From Bacteroidota bacterium (GTDB lineage: Bacteria; Bacteroidota; Bacteroidia; Palsa-965), in assembly GCA_006218065.1 (NCBI GenBank), contig VBWE01000014.1, positions 65,618 through 129,617 of the forward strand: a DNA stretch of 64,000 bases, read 5' to 3'. This document shows, one piece after another, positions 1 through 8,978 of this stretch (position 1 is the stretch's first letter; every line of letters begins with the position of its first letter). A program made the translations under genes and the position numbers. A model generated the notes under the pieces. It was not told the DNA's origin, did no database searches, and saw only the letters and a list, made by a program, of their open reading frames with translations.

Positions 1-875
1 ATAAGAAAAGGCCAGGATAGAGAGTCGCTCATGACCGGCATAACGGATTGTCCCACGGGCAGGAGCGTTTTGCCGGTATGTAATACGAGCGCGGACAGAA
101 AACCGGTGATCCCTTCACCGGTGGCAGCTGCAGAAACCGGCGGGAGGTAATCGATGATATTCATCCGAAGCACGAACCAGCCGGTTGCAAGCAGGAGCCA
201 GGCCAAACCGAGCGGAAGGAATTTTTTCAGTTGCTGCTTTTCATGAAGTGTGAACAGGATGGTTGCGAAAATGAACGGAAGTACAACGGCATTTTCTTTG
301 GTAAGCAAAGCGAGCAGGAAAAACAGGAGGTGCGCTCCCAGCCTGAGCCGGCTGCGGTTTTTCACGTACAGAATCAGCGAAATACACGACAAAAGCGTGA
401 ACAGGGCCAGCAGGCTGTCGTTTCGTCCCGGGATCCAGGCTACGGCATGTATGTTGACCGGGTGAACGACAAAAACCAGTGCGGAAGTAAATGCGGCAAA
501 CCTGGAAAGACCGAGCAGCGAAAAAAAACGGAATACCAGCAGGCTGCAGGCAAGATGAATCAGCACATTCGTTAAATGAAAAGGAAGCGGCGAACCTTGA
601 CCGGCAAGCATATCCAAAACGAAAGAGCTTGTCCATACCGGGCGATAATACATATCCAGCGTCGCGCTCGTGAAAAGTCCGGGAATGTGGGAGAAGCTGC
701 TCATAGCCTCTTTGTTTTTCAGGATGACCCACTGCTCATCCATCGGGGAAAAACCGTAGCCCAGTGTGAGGGCATATAAAACCAGGCAAACGGCTGCAAT
801 CCGGAAATACGGCCTGTTGCCCTTTAGGAAAGGCCACTCTGTCGTTTCAGTGCCGGTTTTCGGTTTTTTCGACAT
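1..875 (-). CDS. Multi-spanning membrane glycosyltransferase-like protein, C-terminus cut off
   Basis: The gene runs off the left edge; 291 codons of its N-terminal part are visible. The start ATG lies 6 bp after the rsmI stop, so both are probably co-transcribed. The product begins MSKKPKTGTETT, then has a membrane segment (about residues 24-42), a long loop with a PMDEQ motif near residue 44 and YRPVW near 77, and further hydrophobic segments with HPVNIHAVAWIPGRND between them. An acidic first loop followed by YRP and HPxxxxxV is typical of the GT-C fold TMTC/PMT-like membrane proteins, which often end in TPRs. The same layout occurs in the complete gene at 42116-44119, so the two are probably distant paralogues. 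Substrate unknown; the missing part probably includes TPRs (inference). Confidence 0.75.
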   Translation of the reverse strand, partial: MSKKPKTGTETTEWPFLKGNRPYFRIAAVCLVLYALTLGYGFSPMDEQWVILKNKEAMSSFSHIPGLFTSATLDMYYRPVWTSSFVLDMLAGQGSPLPFHLTNVLIHLACSLLVFRFFSLLGLSRFAAFTSALVFVVHPVNIHAVAWIPGRNDSLLALFTLLSCISLILYVKNRSRLRLGAHLLFFLLALLTKENAVVLPFIFATILFTLHEKQQLKKFLPLGLAWLLLATGWFVLRMNIIDYLPPVSAAATGEGITGFLSALVLHTGKTLLPVGQSVMPVMSDSLSWPFL

Positions 876-881
876 GTGCTG

Positions 882-1565
882 TTATTCGTCGTCGTCCGCC
901 TTTCCTTCAACCACGATGACGATTTCACCTTTTACTGTTTTCGCAGAAAAATGCGCCACCGCTTCTTCTACCGTTCCGCGGAAATTTTCTTCATAAAGTT
1001 TCGTCAGTTCGCGCGATACGGAAACTTTGCGCGCCGGTCCGAAATGGAGGGCGAATTCTTCGAGCGCTTTCACCAGCCGGAAGGGTGATTCATAAAAAAC
1101 CATCGTGCGCGTTTCGGCGGCATATTGTTTCAACTTCGTTTGCCGTCCTTTTTTCTGCGGAAGAAAACCGGCAAAAACAAACGTATCGCAGGGCAGCCCG
1201 GAATTCACCAGCGCGGGGACAAAAGCCGTGGGTCCGGGAAGGCATTCCACGTCCAGCCCCGCGCGCAGGCATTCGCGCACCAGTAAAAATCCCGGGTCCG
1301 AAATTCCCGGTGTGCCCGCGTCACTCACCAAAGCCACGTTCAGGCCGGAAGCGATCTTCTCCGAAATAAATGCAACCGTTTTGTGTTCGTTGTGCAGGTG
1401 GTGCGACTGCATCGGTTTCCCGATACCGTAGTGCTGCAGCAGCTTTGCCGTGGTTCGTGTATCCTCGGCAAGAATAAGATCCACTTCTTTCAGTATGCGC
1501 AAAGCCCGGAGCGTAATGTCTTCGAGATTGCCGATAGGCGTCGGAACAATATACAGTCTGGCCAT
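882..1565 (-). CDS. rsmI: 16S rRNA (cytidine(1402)-2'-O)-methyltransferase
   Basis: RsmI uses S-adenosylmethionine to methylate the 2'-hydroxyl of C1402 in the ribosomal P site. The 227-aa product starts MARLYIVPTPIGNLEDITLR, the hallmark N-terminus, and carries LAEDTRTT, SDAGTPGISDPG, GPTAFVPAL and SGLPCDTFVFAGFLP, all family signatures of the tetrapyrrole methylase fold. The frame stays open 30 codons upstream, but the residue order and a -7 promoter box 26 bp upstream favour this ATG. Bacteroidota homologues are commonly about this length, shorter than the E. coli protein. The product ends in KADDDE. The membrane-protein gene follows after 6 bp on the same strand. Confidence 0.95.
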   Translation of the reverse strand: MARLYIVPTPIGNLEDITLRALRILKEVDLILAEDTRTTAKLLQHYGIGKPMQSHHLHNEHKTVAFISEKIASGLNVALVSDAGTPGISDPGFLLVRECLRAGLDVECLPGPTAFVPALVNSGLPCDTFVFAGFLPQKKGRQTKLKQYAAETRTMVFYESPFRLVKALEEFALHFGPARKVSVSRELTKLYEENFRGTVEEAVAHFSAKTVKGEIVIVVEGKADDDE

Positions 1566-1590
1566 TTCCCGCGGGTCGGTTATTGTGATG

Positions 1591-1598
1591 CGAAGATA
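1591..1598 (-). promoter_or_regulatory. Putative promoter -7 box of rsmI
   Basis: The minus strand reads TATCTTCG, one base from the Bacteroidota -7 consensus TAnnTTTG, ending 25 bp before the rsmI ATG. No clear -33 TTG was assigned. Confidence 0.45.
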
Positions 1599-1644
1599 CT
1601 GCCTGCAACGTTTACCGGGAGGATTTTCTGCTACAGTTTGCAGC

Positions 1645-1672
1645 AAAAAAAACACCGCCGGGAGAGCGGTGC
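1645..1672 (-). terminator. Rho-independent terminator behind the T9SS gene
   Basis: On the minus strand a 6-bp stem CACCGC/GCGGTG with a 7-nt loop is followed by a run of eight T. It starts about 24 bp after the stop codon of the 1696-2421 gene and separates that transcript from rsmI. Confidence 0.7.
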
Positions 1673-1695
1673 TTGAAATAAGTCGTTTGTTTTTG

Positions 1696-2421
1696 TCAGT
1701 GCGCGACGACGATTTTACGAACCACCGGTTTCAGCCCTTCCGCTTCGAAGCGGCAGAAATAAACGCCTGCGGGCAATGCGGAAACATCGAACTGCTGTGT
1801 GCCGGTGGCCAGAACGGTTGCGGTTTCGGAAACGATGCGGCCGCAGATATCGGCCAGGTAAATTTTAGCCTGAGCCTGGCCGGGAATCGAGTAATTGAAC
1901 TGCACAGCGGTATTCGAAGGATTCGGAACCGCTTCGGAAACTGCGGGTGCAGTTGTGCCCATCGGAACCAGTCCGGCCGGGCCATCGGTAGGATTGTAAA
2001 TCAGCGTAACATTAACCGAATCGGCCGGGGCGTTCGCATCGTAAATCCGGTACCGGATCGTCGAACTGGTCATTGAACCGTCCCAGGTGAAATGGGAAGA
2101 GAGGCTGCATTGTGCGGCGGGTTGCAGGGACACGGCAAGCGACTGGTTCGTACTTGGTCCGTAGCACAGGGAACAATTGCAGAAGAATGACGAGGATGTT
2201 CCGCCCAGTTGCTGGGTACGCAGATACACGACCGATTTGGCGGAAGAGGAGACATTCGTGATGTCAAAATAATGCTCGTAGGTGTTTAGCCCGGCAGTCA
2301 TCCACACCGTGTAGGTTTGCCCGTTGCTGATCTGACCTATAGTGGTAGAGTAGATTTGGAAGCTTTGCGCCCCGGCCAGGTTGGCTGCAGTAAGGGTTGC
2401 AAGGAGTAGCAGTTTTTTCAT
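1696..2421 (-). CDS. Secreted protein with T9SS type A sorting domain
   Basis: The 241-aa product starts MKKLLLLATLTAANLAGAQ, a Sec signal peptide that ends in the GAQ motif common in Bacteroidota. The last 80 or so residues form a type A sorting domain: SEAVPNPSNTAVQFNYSIPG, then KIYLADICGRIV, then LPAGVYFCRFEAEGLKPVVRK. That domain directs export through the type IX secretion system and is removed at the cell surface. The middle (residues about 20-160) is Cys-containing (FFCNCSLCYG) and probably beta-rich; I do not recognise a known domain. The frame is open 24 codons further upstream, but the signal peptide fixes the start. A terminator follows the gene. Confidence 0.85.
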   Translation of the reverse strand: MKKLLLLATLTAANLAGAQSFQIYSTTIGQISNGQTYTVWMTAGLNTYEHYFDITNVSSSAKSVVYLRTQQLGGTSSSFFCNCSLCYGPSTNQSLAVSLQPAAQCSLSSHFTWDGSMTSSTIRYRIYDANAPADSVNVTLIYNPTDGPAGLVPMGTTAPAVSEAVPNPSNTAVQFNYSIPGQAQAKIYLADICGRIVSETATVLATGTQQFDVSALPAGVYFCRFEAEGLKPVVRKIVVAH

Positions 2422-2515
2422 GAAATGGTCTTTTGTTTGCTCTAAGTTACAAAAGCCCGCGTGATAAGCCGGGATAATGCCCAACAATTTCATTATTAAA
2501 TAGGGATTCCGGGGC

Positions 2516-3865
2516 TTACCGGTTATCGATTACGGCCGTAAAATCGCGCAGGAGCAGGAATATCTCGTCGAATTTCGTCAGCGGCAGCGTCTGTGAACGG
2601 TCGCAGACATCGTGGTATGCTTTGATTCCGCCGAGCGTATAAATATAGAAGCAGGGCACTCCCTTTTCCGTAAAAAAATGATGGTCGCTGATCCAGGCTT
2701 TGCCGCGCGATTTAACCTGCGGCAGGTAACTGCCCTGCGCGTTCAGCCGCTGCATCTCTTTAAACTCGCTGCTGAACAAAGTCGCGTTGACTACGGTGAT
2801 TCCTTCATCGCCGGTCCCGAGAATATCCATATTCACCAGGAAGCGGATATTTTTCAGCGTGATCTGCGGAAATTCCGTAAAAAAACGCGAGCCGAGCAAA
2901 CCGACTTCTTCGGCGCCGAAAGCCAGGAAAGCGATGGAGCATTTCGGTTTATTTTCCGGTTTCATATAATGTGCAGCCAGGTTGAGCATCATGGCCACGC
3001 CGCTGGCATTATCGTTCGCGCCGGGGAAATACGCCGTTTTCCCGAAATGCCCGAGGTGATCGTAATGCGCCGTAAATACGATAAAACTGTCGGGATACTG
3101 CGAGCCGGGAATATACCCCAGCACGTTCTGCGATTTATAGCTTTTGATATACTTCGCCTGTGCGTTGATGGTGATATGGGTAACCGAATCGGCCGGTGCG
3201 CTGATCTCGATCACGGGTACGGTGGATTGCACCTGAGCGAGGTCGAGCGGAAGCATGCGCGAGCAGTTGTGACCTTCTTCCAGCGCGATAGGCGAGGGCC
3301 TGACCGGGATAATGAAACCTTTTACATCGCGCGGGTATTTCACGAAATCCTCGAGCAGCCGCAGCTGTTTTTTGTCGCTTATCCCGGCGGTATCCACGTA
3401 AACGAATTTTTTGCGGAGGTCTTTTTCCCGGAAGCTCTGCCAGCCCGATTCCGTGGCCACGGCCTGTTTATCTGCCCGGATTACCTGGTAAGTGCCTTTT
3501 ATGGAAGGCGAGTTGCTGCGCAGGATGAACTCTTCCCCCGGCTGCAGCGGGTCCGGTTTTTTCCGGCCTTTGGATTGCACCTGCAAAGTCATGTTTCCCG
3601 GGAAGGTGTTGATCGGGAATGAAAAATACTGGAACCAGCCGCCGTTTTCCCGGAGCGGTTTGAGACCGAGTTTTTTGAATTCGGCGGCGATAAAATCGGC
3701 GGCTATTTTGTCACCTTTCATCACGTAACCCCTGCCGTGCATGGCCGGCGAAGCAAGTGTGTCCACGATCTTCCGCGCATAGTTTTTATCCTGTGCATGC
3801 AGGCTTTGCTGCAAAAGCAGGAGTGCTGCGAATAAAAAATGCGGGGAACGGGCCAGGGATTTCAT
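2516..3865 (-). CDS. Exported M28-family zinc aminopeptidase
   Basis: Predicted dinuclear zinc aminopeptidase of family M28, 449 aa. It starts [20 protein letters not shown], a signal peptide ending LHAQ. Zinc-ligand motifs appear in the right order: [37 protein letters not shown] (catalytic Glu-Glu), [12 protein letters not shown] and [15 protein letters not shown]. The region between about residues 90 and 240, with [10 protein letters not shown], resembles the PA-type insert that many secreted M28 enzymes carry. It probably works in the periplasm or at the surface on peptides; the exact substrate cannot be read. Its ATG lies 4 bp after the stop of the 3870-4520 gene, so the two form an operon. 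Confidence 0.9.
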   Translation of the reverse strand: MKSLARSPHFLFAALLLLQQSLHAQDKNYARKIVDTLASPAMHGRGYVMKGDKIAADFIAAEFKKLGLKPLRENGGWFQYFSFPINTFPGNMTLQVQSKGRKKPDPLQPGEEFILRSNSPSIKGTYQVIRADKQAVATESGWQSFREKDLRKKFVYVDTAGISDKKQLRLLEDFVKYPRDVKGFIIPVRPSPIALEEGHNCSRMLPLDLAQVQSTVPVIEISAPADSVTHITINAQAKYIKSYKSQNVLGYIPGSQYPDSFIVFTAHYDHLGHFGKTAYFPGANDNASGVAMMLNLAAHYMKPENKPKCSIAFLAFGAEEVGLLGSRFFTEFPQITLKNIRFLVNMDILGTGDEGITVVNATLFSSEFKEMQRLNAQGSYLPQVKSRGKAWISDHHFFTEKGVPCFYIYTLGGIKAYHDVCDRSQTLPLTKFDEIFLLLRDFTAVIDNR

Positions 3866-3869
3866 CCGG

Positions 3870-4520
3870 TTAAGCGAAACGCATTTTAACCAGGTGCATA
3901 AACGATTCCGATGCTTCGTCGCCCGCTTTCCAGTTGAATTCATTTTTCAGCACGCTGACAAAAGCCTGCGCTTCATCCGCGGTATTGCAGGCGTTGATCT
4001 GTTTGATCGCTTCCTCGTAAGCCGCCGCATCGCCTCCGAAGAGACTGCGGATGAACATAATTTTTTCATTGAAACCGATCCGGGTTTTGATGTCCGGGTG
4101 TTTTTTTTGGGCCGGGGGAACGGGCTCGGCCTTTGGCGGATCGGGCTGTTTTGTTTCGGGCGGCTGAACGGGCGGAATATCCGTTTTCACTTCGGGCGTT
4201 TTGATTTCTCCGGCGGGCAGCGGTTCTTCTTTTTTCTCCGGGGGCGGGGGCGGAATAATTTTTTCTTTCGCGGGCAGCGGTTTTACTTCAGGAACCACTG
4301 GTGTTTCCTGGAGGATGCCTTCTCCGCCGTCCATCGAATTCAGGAAATTGAAGACGATGGATTTCTGGTACAGCTTTTCGATTTTGTGCAGGATGAGTTC
4401 CAGTTCGATCTGCGGAATGTGTTTTCGCGTACCGATATTATCGGAATGTTCCTTGATACTGTCGATGAGCGCCGCGATTTCTTTCCTGACGGCGTATTTA
4501 TTCATTTTCTGATCGGCCAT
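3870..4520 (-). CDS. Conserved hypothetical protein with proline-rich linker
   Basis: Function unknown. The 216-aa product has an N-terminal helical part (residues 1-65, with [18 protein letters not shown]), a Pro/Glu/Lys-rich linker (about 70-145, with [11 protein letters not shown]) and a C-terminal helical domain beginning [19 protein letters not shown]. From memory, that C-terminal piece (IGxNEKxxFIxxLFxGDxxAYxxA) recurs in Bacteroidota proteins encoded close to tdk. There is no signal peptide or membrane segment, so it should be cytoplasmic; the linker suggests a protein-protein interaction role (inference). It is divergent from tdk and heads an operon with the M28 peptidase gene. Confidence 0.75.
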   Translation of the reverse strand: MADQKMNKYAVRKEIAALIDSIKEHSDNIGTRKHIPQIELELILHKIEKLYQKSIVFNFLNSMDGGEGILQETPVVPEVKPLPAKEKIIPPPPPEKKEEPLPAGEIKTPEVKTDIPPVQPPETKQPDPPKAEPVPPAQKKHPDIKTRIGFNEKIMFIRSLFGGDAAAYEEAIKQINACNTADEAQAFVSVLKNEFNWKAGDEASESFMHLVKMRFA

Positions 4521-4576
4521 AAATCAAACGCAGCGAATGTTTTTTTAGTAGTTTTACACGAAGGTAAAAACCTGCT

Positions 4577-4584
4577 CAAAGGTA
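4577..4584 (-). promoter_or_regulatory. Putative promoter -7 box, minus strand
   Basis: The minus strand reads TACCTTTG, a full match to TAnnTTTG, 57 bp ahead of the 3870-4520 gene and inside the 93-bp divergent gap with tdk. Confidence 0.5.
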
Positions 4585-4613
4585 CATTTTTTAGGGCTGC
4601 GGCCCTGTTTCTT

Positions 4614-5192
4614 ATGTTTCTCGAAAACACCATTCATCATGAAAACCGGCGCGGCTCGATCGAGGTGATCTGCGGTTCCATGTTTTCCGGCAAAACCGAA
4701 GAGCTGATCCGGCGGCTGAAACGCGCGCAGTTCGCCCGCCAGAAAGTCGAAATTTTTAAGCCTGCCGCGGATACGCGCTACGATGAAGAGAAAGTGGTTT
4801 CGCACGATTCGAATGCCATACATTCTACGCCCGTACCCGCTGCCGCCAATATTCTCCTGCTTTCCGGCGATACCGACGTGGTGGGCATCGACGAGGCCCA
4901 GTTTTTCGATGCAGGACTCGTGGAAGTCTGCAACCAGCTTGCCGGTTCCGGCGTCCGCGTGATCGTGGCCGGGCTGGATATGGATTATATGGGCAAGCCT
5001 TTCGGTCCCCTGCCCGCGCTCATGTCCACCGCGGAATACGTAACCAAGGTACACGCCATCTGCATCCGCTGCGGCCAGCTGGCCCAGTTCTCGCACCGCG
5101 TAAACGAAAGTGAAGAACTCGTCCTGCTCGGCGAAAAACGGGAATATGAACCGTTGTGCCGGGTATGTTATAATGCGGCGCAAAAAAAGTAA
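4614..5192 (+). CDS. tdk: Thymidine kinase (type II)
   Basis: Phosphorylates thymidine with ATP for pyrimidine salvage. The 192-aa product shows the P-loop [10 protein letters not shown] (residues 21-30), the catalytic Glu in GIDEAQFF (Glu94), the lasso-region [17 protein letters not shown], and a zinc site of Cys150/Cys153 and Cys182/Cys185. Length is normal for the tetrameric type II enzyme. The frame is open for hundreds of codons upstream, antisense to the neighbouring gene, but homology starts at [18 protein letters not shown], as usual for Bacteroidota Tdk. Repeat element A begins 5 bp after the stop codon. Confidence 0.96.
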   Translation: MFLENTIHHENRRGSIEVICGSMFSGKTEELIRRLKRAQFARQKVEIFKPAADTRYDEEKVVSHDSNAIHSTPVPAAANILLLSGDTDVVGIDEAQFFDAGLVEVCNQLAGSGVRVIVAGLDMDYMGKPFGPLPALMSTAEYVTKVHAICIRCGQLAQFSHRVNESEELVLLGEKREYEPLCRVCYNAAQKK

Positions 5193-5196
5193 GTAG

Positions 5197-5445
5197 TCCA
5201 TGACTCACCCCCCGGCCCCCTCTCTCCGCCTTTGGAGTAAGCAGTACAAAAAAAGTATGTGTTGCGCCAAAGGCACAAAGAGGGGGAGTCTATATATATT
5301 TATTAGCGTCGAAGACGCTAATAAATATAAGTCCGCATACTCTTCAGTAAGGCACCCCCTCTTTGCGTCTTCGACGCAAAAGGAACTTCCCGTTTCTCCG
5401 GTCCCGTCGAAGGCGGAGAGAGGGGGCCGGGGGGTGAGTCATGGA
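5197..5445. repeat. Intergenic inverted-repeat element A
   Basis: A 249-bp element bounded by perfect 36-bp inverted arms: 5197-5232 and 5410-5445, sequence beginning TCCATGACTCACCCCCCGGC. Inside is a second pair of blocks (AAAGAGGGGG near 5276, CCCCCTCTTT near 5355), and at the centre a perfect 16-bp stem (5295-5310 with 5314-5329) around a GAA loop, AT-rich on one side. Elements at 16955-17141 and 44723-44964 share the arm core GACTCACCCCCCGGCCCCCT and the inner AAAGAGGGGG block. The whole is a nested palindrome able to fold at DNA or RNA level. No protein is encoded. Confidence 0.9.
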
Positions 5446-5459
5446 CCAATTTTATTTAC

Positions 5460-7925
5460 GTGATCTGCCATTTCTCCGATATCGCCCGCCTTTTCCCCGC
5501 CGCTGAAATTATCACGGCAAGCGACCACGTTGTCCGTCACCTGGTGATCGACAGCCGCACGAGCCATACCGCCGATTCCTTGTTTTTCGCCATCAAAGGC
5601 GAGCGGCACGACGGGCACCGGTTTATCGCGGACCTGTATACGAAAGGACTGCGCAGTTTCGTAGTGCAGGAATTGCCCGGCGATTATGTGAAAAAATTTC
5701 CGGCTGCGAATTTCATCGTCGTCAAAAATACGATCGATGCTTTGCAGGAGATCAGTGCGAAGCACCGCGGACATTTTCATTACCCGGTGGTCGGCATTAC
5801 GGGCAGTAACGGGAAAACCATCGTGAAAGAATGGCTTTACCAATTGCTGCGCGAAGATTACGCCATCGTGCGCAGCCCGAAAAGTTTCAATTCGCAGGTG
5901 GGCGTTCCGCTTTCGGTTTGGGCGATGTCCGGGGAACACACACTCGCTATTTTCGAAGCGGGAATTTCCCGGCCGGGGGAAATGGAGCGGCTTGAAAAAA
6001 TTATCCGCCCTGGCATCGGCATCATCACGAATATCGGTGAAGCGCACGGGGAAAACTTTACTTCGCTGCAGCAGAAGCTGGATGAAAAATCGAAACTGTT
6101 CGGCGACTCCTGCGAAACGATTATCTGCTGTATCGACGGAGCAACACTTCCTGCGGATAAAAAACGGAAGCTGTTCACCTGGTCGAAAAAACAGGCGGCG
6201 AACCTGCAGATCACGGAAATCCGTCCCGGTAAAAATGAAACTGCGCTGGATGCCGTTTTTGAAAAACAAAAAATCTCCATCCGCATTCCGTTTACCGATG
6301 AAGCGTCGGTTGAAAACGCGATCCATTGCTGGTCGCTCTGCCTGCTGCTGAACGTGCCGCAGGAAAAAATCGCCGAACGTATGCTCCAGCTTAGTCCCGT
6401 GGCCATGCGCCTCGAACTGAAACAGGGCGTGAACAATTGCTCAGTCATAAACGATACGTATAATTCCGACCTCGGTTCGCTGGCTGTCGCGCTCGATTTT
6501 TTGAACCAGCAGCAGCAGCACCCGAAACGCACGCTGATCCTGAGCGATATCCTGCAAAGCGGGCGCAGCGAAGAAACGCTGTACAAAGAAGTCGCCGAAC
6601 TGGTTTCGCGCAAAGGCATCCAGCGGCTGATCGGCATCGGTGAAGCGCTCACACGCCGCCAGCAGAATTTCCATGTCGCGCAGAAAGATTTTTTTACGGA
6701 TACGCGTGCATTTCTCGCAGCATACCACAGTGGTTTTTTCGCAAACGAAACGATCCTGCTGAAAGGCGCGCGGGCTTTCGGATTCGAGCAGATCGGGAAA
6801 CTGCTGCAGCAGAAAGCGCACGAAACCGTACTCGAAGTGAACCTGAACGCGCTGGTGCACAACCTGAATTATTTCCGCTCGAAACTCCGGCCCGGAACGA
6901 AACTGATGGCGATGGTGAAAGCCTTTTCATACGGAAGCGGCAGTTTCGAAATCGCGAACATGCTCCAGTTTCACCGCATCGATTATCTCGCCGTGGCCTA
7001 TGCCGACGAGGGAATCGAATTGCGCAAAGCCGGCATCCGTGTGCCCATCATGGTGATGAATCCCGAGGAGCAGGGCTATGAAGCGATGATCGGACACCGG
7101 CTCGAACCGGAAATTTTTTCGTTCCGCGTGCTCGATCTTTTTACCGCTGCGCTCGGGCAATATCATCCCGCGGGCGAAGAACCGTTCCCGGTACACATCA
7201 AGATCGATACCGGTATGCGCCGGCTCGGCTTCGAAGAGCGGGATATGGAAAACCTGGCTGCGCGCCTGCGCGGGCATACGAACCTGCGCGTGCAAAGTGT
7301 GTTCTCGCACTTAGCCGCCAGCGACGAAACCGCGCACGATACATTTACGCGAGAACAGTTTGAAAAATTTACGCGCATGAGCGATTTCCTGCGCAAAAAT
7401 ACCGGCTATGATTTCCTGCGGCACGTACTTAATTCCGCCGGCATCTCGCGTTTCCCGGAAGCGCAGTTCGACATGGTGCGTCTCGGCATCGGGCTTTACG
7501 GCGTGGGTGTAAATGACGCGGAGCAGAAACAACTGCAGCAGGTGAGCACGTTAAAAACCACGATCTCTCAGATCAAAGAAGTTCCCGAAGGCGAGAGTAT
7601 CGGCTACAGCCGCAAAGGCCGCGCGGCAAGACCCACGCGCATCGCCACGGTTCCCATCGGTTATGCCGACGGGCTCAGCCGGCGCCTCAGCAACGGGAAA
7701 GGAAAAATGTGGATCCACGGAAAAGCCGCGCCGGTTATCGGTAATGTGTGCATGGATATGTGCATGCTCGACATTACCGATATAGCGTGTGCGGAAGGCG
7801 ACGATGTTTTTGTATTTAACGAAGAACACCCGATCACCGAACTGGCGAAGGATATGGACACGATTGCTTACGAAGTGCTTACTAATGTGGGTGCGCGGGT
7901 GAAGCGGGTGTATTACCAGGAGTAG
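5460..7925 (+). CDS. murF-alr: Bifunctional UDP-MurNAc-tripeptide:D-Ala-D-Ala ligase / alanine racemase
   Basis: The fusion, typical of Bacteroidota, couples two peptidoglycan-precursor steps: racemisation of L-alanine and addition of D-Ala-D-Ala to the UDP-MurNAc-peptide. The MurF part (about residues 1-445) has the ATP loop GITGSNGKTIVKEW (Lys119), FEAGISRPGEM and INDTYNSD. The Alr part (about 450-821) has VNLNALVHNLNYFRSKL, the PLP lysine in MVKAFSYGSG (Lys487), KIDTGMRRLGF, RLGIGLYGVG and the catalytic-Tyr region ESIGYSRKG. The total of 821 aa is normal. No ATG is usable; the start used is GTG at 5460, giving MICHFSDIARLF. It sits just 14 bp behind repeat element A, which may have replaced the native leader. 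Confidence 0.93.
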   Translation: MICHFSDIARLFPAAEIITASDHVVRHLVIDSRTSHTADSLFFAIKGERHDGHRFIADLYTKGLRSFVVQELPGDYVKKFPAANFIVVKNTIDALQEISAKHRGHFHYPVVGITGSNGKTIVKEWLYQLLREDYAIVRSPKSFNSQVGVPLSVWAMSGEHTLAIFEAGISRPGEMERLEKIIRPGIGIITNIGEAHGENFTSLQQKLDEKSKLFGDSCETIICCIDGATLPADKKRKLFTWSKKQAANLQITEIRPGKNETALDAVFEKQKISIRIPFTDEASVENAIHCWSLCLLLNVPQEKIAERMLQLSPVAMRLELKQGVNNCSVINDTYNSDLGSLAVALDFLNQQQQHPKRTLILSDILQSGRSEETLYKEVAELVSRKGIQRLIGIGEALTRRQQNFHVAQKDFFTDTRAFLAAYHSGFFANETILLKGARAFGFEQIGKLLQQKAHETVLEVNLNALVHNLNYFRSKLRPGTKLMAMVKAFSYGSGSFEIANMLQFHRIDYLAVAYADEGIELRKAGIRVPIMVMNPEEQGYEAMIGHRLEPEIFSFRVLDLFTAALGQYHPAGEEPFPVHIKIDTGMRRLGFEERDMENLAARLRGHTNLRVQSVFSHLAASDETAHDTFTREQFEKFTRMSDFLRKNTGYDFLRHVLNSAGISRFPEAQFDMVRLGIGLYGVGVNDAEQKQLQQVSTLKTTISQIKEVPEGESIGYSRKGRAARPTRIATVPIGYADGLSRRLSNGKGKMWIHGKAAPVIGNVCMDMCMLDITDIACAEGDDVFVFNEEHPITELAKDMDTIAYEVLTNVGARVKRVYYQE

Positions 7926-7941
7926 ATTGGGAGTTGCGTCG

Positions 7942-8008
7942 CGTCTCGACTGCCGCTCGACGTGACAAGTTTTTATAATTGTTTATAGCGACTACCGCTT
8001 GACGTGAC
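7942..8008. repeat. Two copies of a short CTGCCGCTCGACGTGAC repeat
   Basis: GTCTCGACTGCCGCTCGACG at 7942 and a diverged copy, CGACTACCGCTTGACGTGAC, at 7989 lie in the gap behind murF-alr. Related units occur at 11257-11281 and, interrupted, at 29513-29571. They are partly self-complementary (TCGAC). I know similar short repeats from many Bacteroidota intergenic regions; no function is assigned. Confidence 0.6.
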
Positions 8009-8076
8009 AAATCGTTATGATTACCGTTCCCGGAATAAGGTGAACATTTCTTTACCATTCAAAAACGATAGTTCCC

Positions 8077-8084
8077 TATCTTTG
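8077..8084 (+). promoter_or_regulatory. Putative promoter -7 box of the YfiR-type gene
   Basis: TATCTTTG matches TAnnTTTG exactly and lies 22 bp ahead of the ATG at 8107. Confidence 0.6.
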
Positions 8085-8106
8085 CCTCCGCGAATCCAAA
8101 TACATC

Positions 8107-8826
8107 ATGTTACGAATCTCTTTAATCAGTCTTTCTTTCCTGCTGCTGCTTTCCGGCTGTGTGCCGAAGAAAAAACTTGCGCAGTCGGAAGCGGAGCTGA
8201 AAACGCAGCGGGAACTGGCGCAGGCCTATAAACTGCAGATCGATTCCTTGTCGAAAGTAGCTGCTGTGCAGCAGGACAGCCTGAACCGCCGTGACAGCCT
8301 GCTTGCGTATTACAAAGCGAAGGAGGACAAAAAAGGTTCACCATCGCCGGGGGGCGGGGGACCGCCGAAAAAGAGTTCACTTTCCAAAGAAGAAGAGTAC
8401 GAGAAAAAAGCCATTTTCATTTACAATTTCACCCGGCAGGTTGTCTGGCCCGAAACGTTCAAGAGCGATAAATTCATTATCGGCGTGCTGGGTAATTCGA
8501 TGGTGACGGATAAGCTGAAGAAAATAACGAAAGACAAAAAAGCGCTGGGCAAACTGATCGATGTCCGCGTTTACAGTATCGACAACCTGCAGGCTTCCCA
8601 TATTCTTTTCGTCCCGCACGACCAGGTAAGCAGCCTGGGCAAAGTACGTTCGGCGCTGGGTTCCAGGCCCATGCTGCTGGTTACGGAAGAAAGTTTCTGG
8701 AACTCCGTGGCCTCGCATGTCAATTTTTACATCGACGATTCACACTTGCGCTACCAGCTCAACAAAGGTACTGCCGAAAAAGCCGGGCTGAAGATCACGC
8801 AGGAGATGGTGAGATTTTCGGAATAA
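8107..8826 (+). CDS. Lipoprotein with C-terminal YfiR/DUF4154-like domain
   Basis: The 239-aa product begins with a lipoprotein signal (SLSFLLLLSGC, lipid-modified Cys17). Residues about 24-75 form a predicted coiled coil with DSLNRRDSLLAYYKAKE, followed by a Gly/Pro/Lys linker. Residues about 95-237 match the YfiR/DUF4154 pattern: KKAIFIYNFTRQVVWP, FIIGVLGN, ILFVPHDQVSSLGKV, MLLVTEESFW, VNFYIDDSHLRYQLN and AEKAGLKITQEM. YfiR is a periplasmic regulator of a diguanylate cyclase in Pseudomonas; here no cyclase is nearby, so only the fold should be transferred. The domain is tethered to a membrane. Promoter box 22 bp upstream. Confidence 0.8.
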   Translation: MLRISLISLSFLLLLSGCVPKKKLAQSEAELKTQRELAQAYKLQIDSLSKVAAVQQDSLNRRDSLLAYYKAKEDKKGSPSPGGGGPPKKSSLSKEEEYEKKAIFIYNFTRQVVWPETFKSDKFIIGVLGNSMVTDKLKKITKDKKALGKLIDVRVYSIDNLQASHILFVPHDQVSSLGKVRSALGSRPMLLVTEESFWNSVASHVNFYIDDSHLRYQLNKGTAEKAGLKITQEMVRFSE

Positions 8827-8971
8827 TTTTCGATTGCCGATTTTGGATTTGCGATTTATCTCTGCATAAACATTAGCGCCTTCGCGTCTTCGCGGTGAGG
8901 TTTGATTTGTATTCCATTTTTTATCGCAAAGGCGCTAACAGTTTCTCAAATCCAAAATCGGCAATCGAAAA
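8827..8971. repeat. Nested inverted repeat between convergent genes
   Basis: Perfect 25-bp arms lie at 8827-8851 and 8947-8971 (core CGATTGCCGATTTTGGATTT). An inner pair, TTAGCGCCTT and AAGGCGCTAA, lies between them. The element fills the gap between two convergent genes and could end transcription from both sides. No coding content seen. Confidence 0.8.
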
Positions 8972-8978
8972 TCGCAAT

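Noticed and set aside
2612-3622. 336-codon open frame on the plus strand
   Set aside because: Lies antisense to the M28 peptidase gene, whose zinc motifs prove the minus strand is coding.
3894-4613. Long open frame running into tdk from upstream
   Set aside because: It is antisense to the 3870-4520 gene, has low-complexity Phe/Arg-rich sequence and no homology; Tdk homology begins at 4614.
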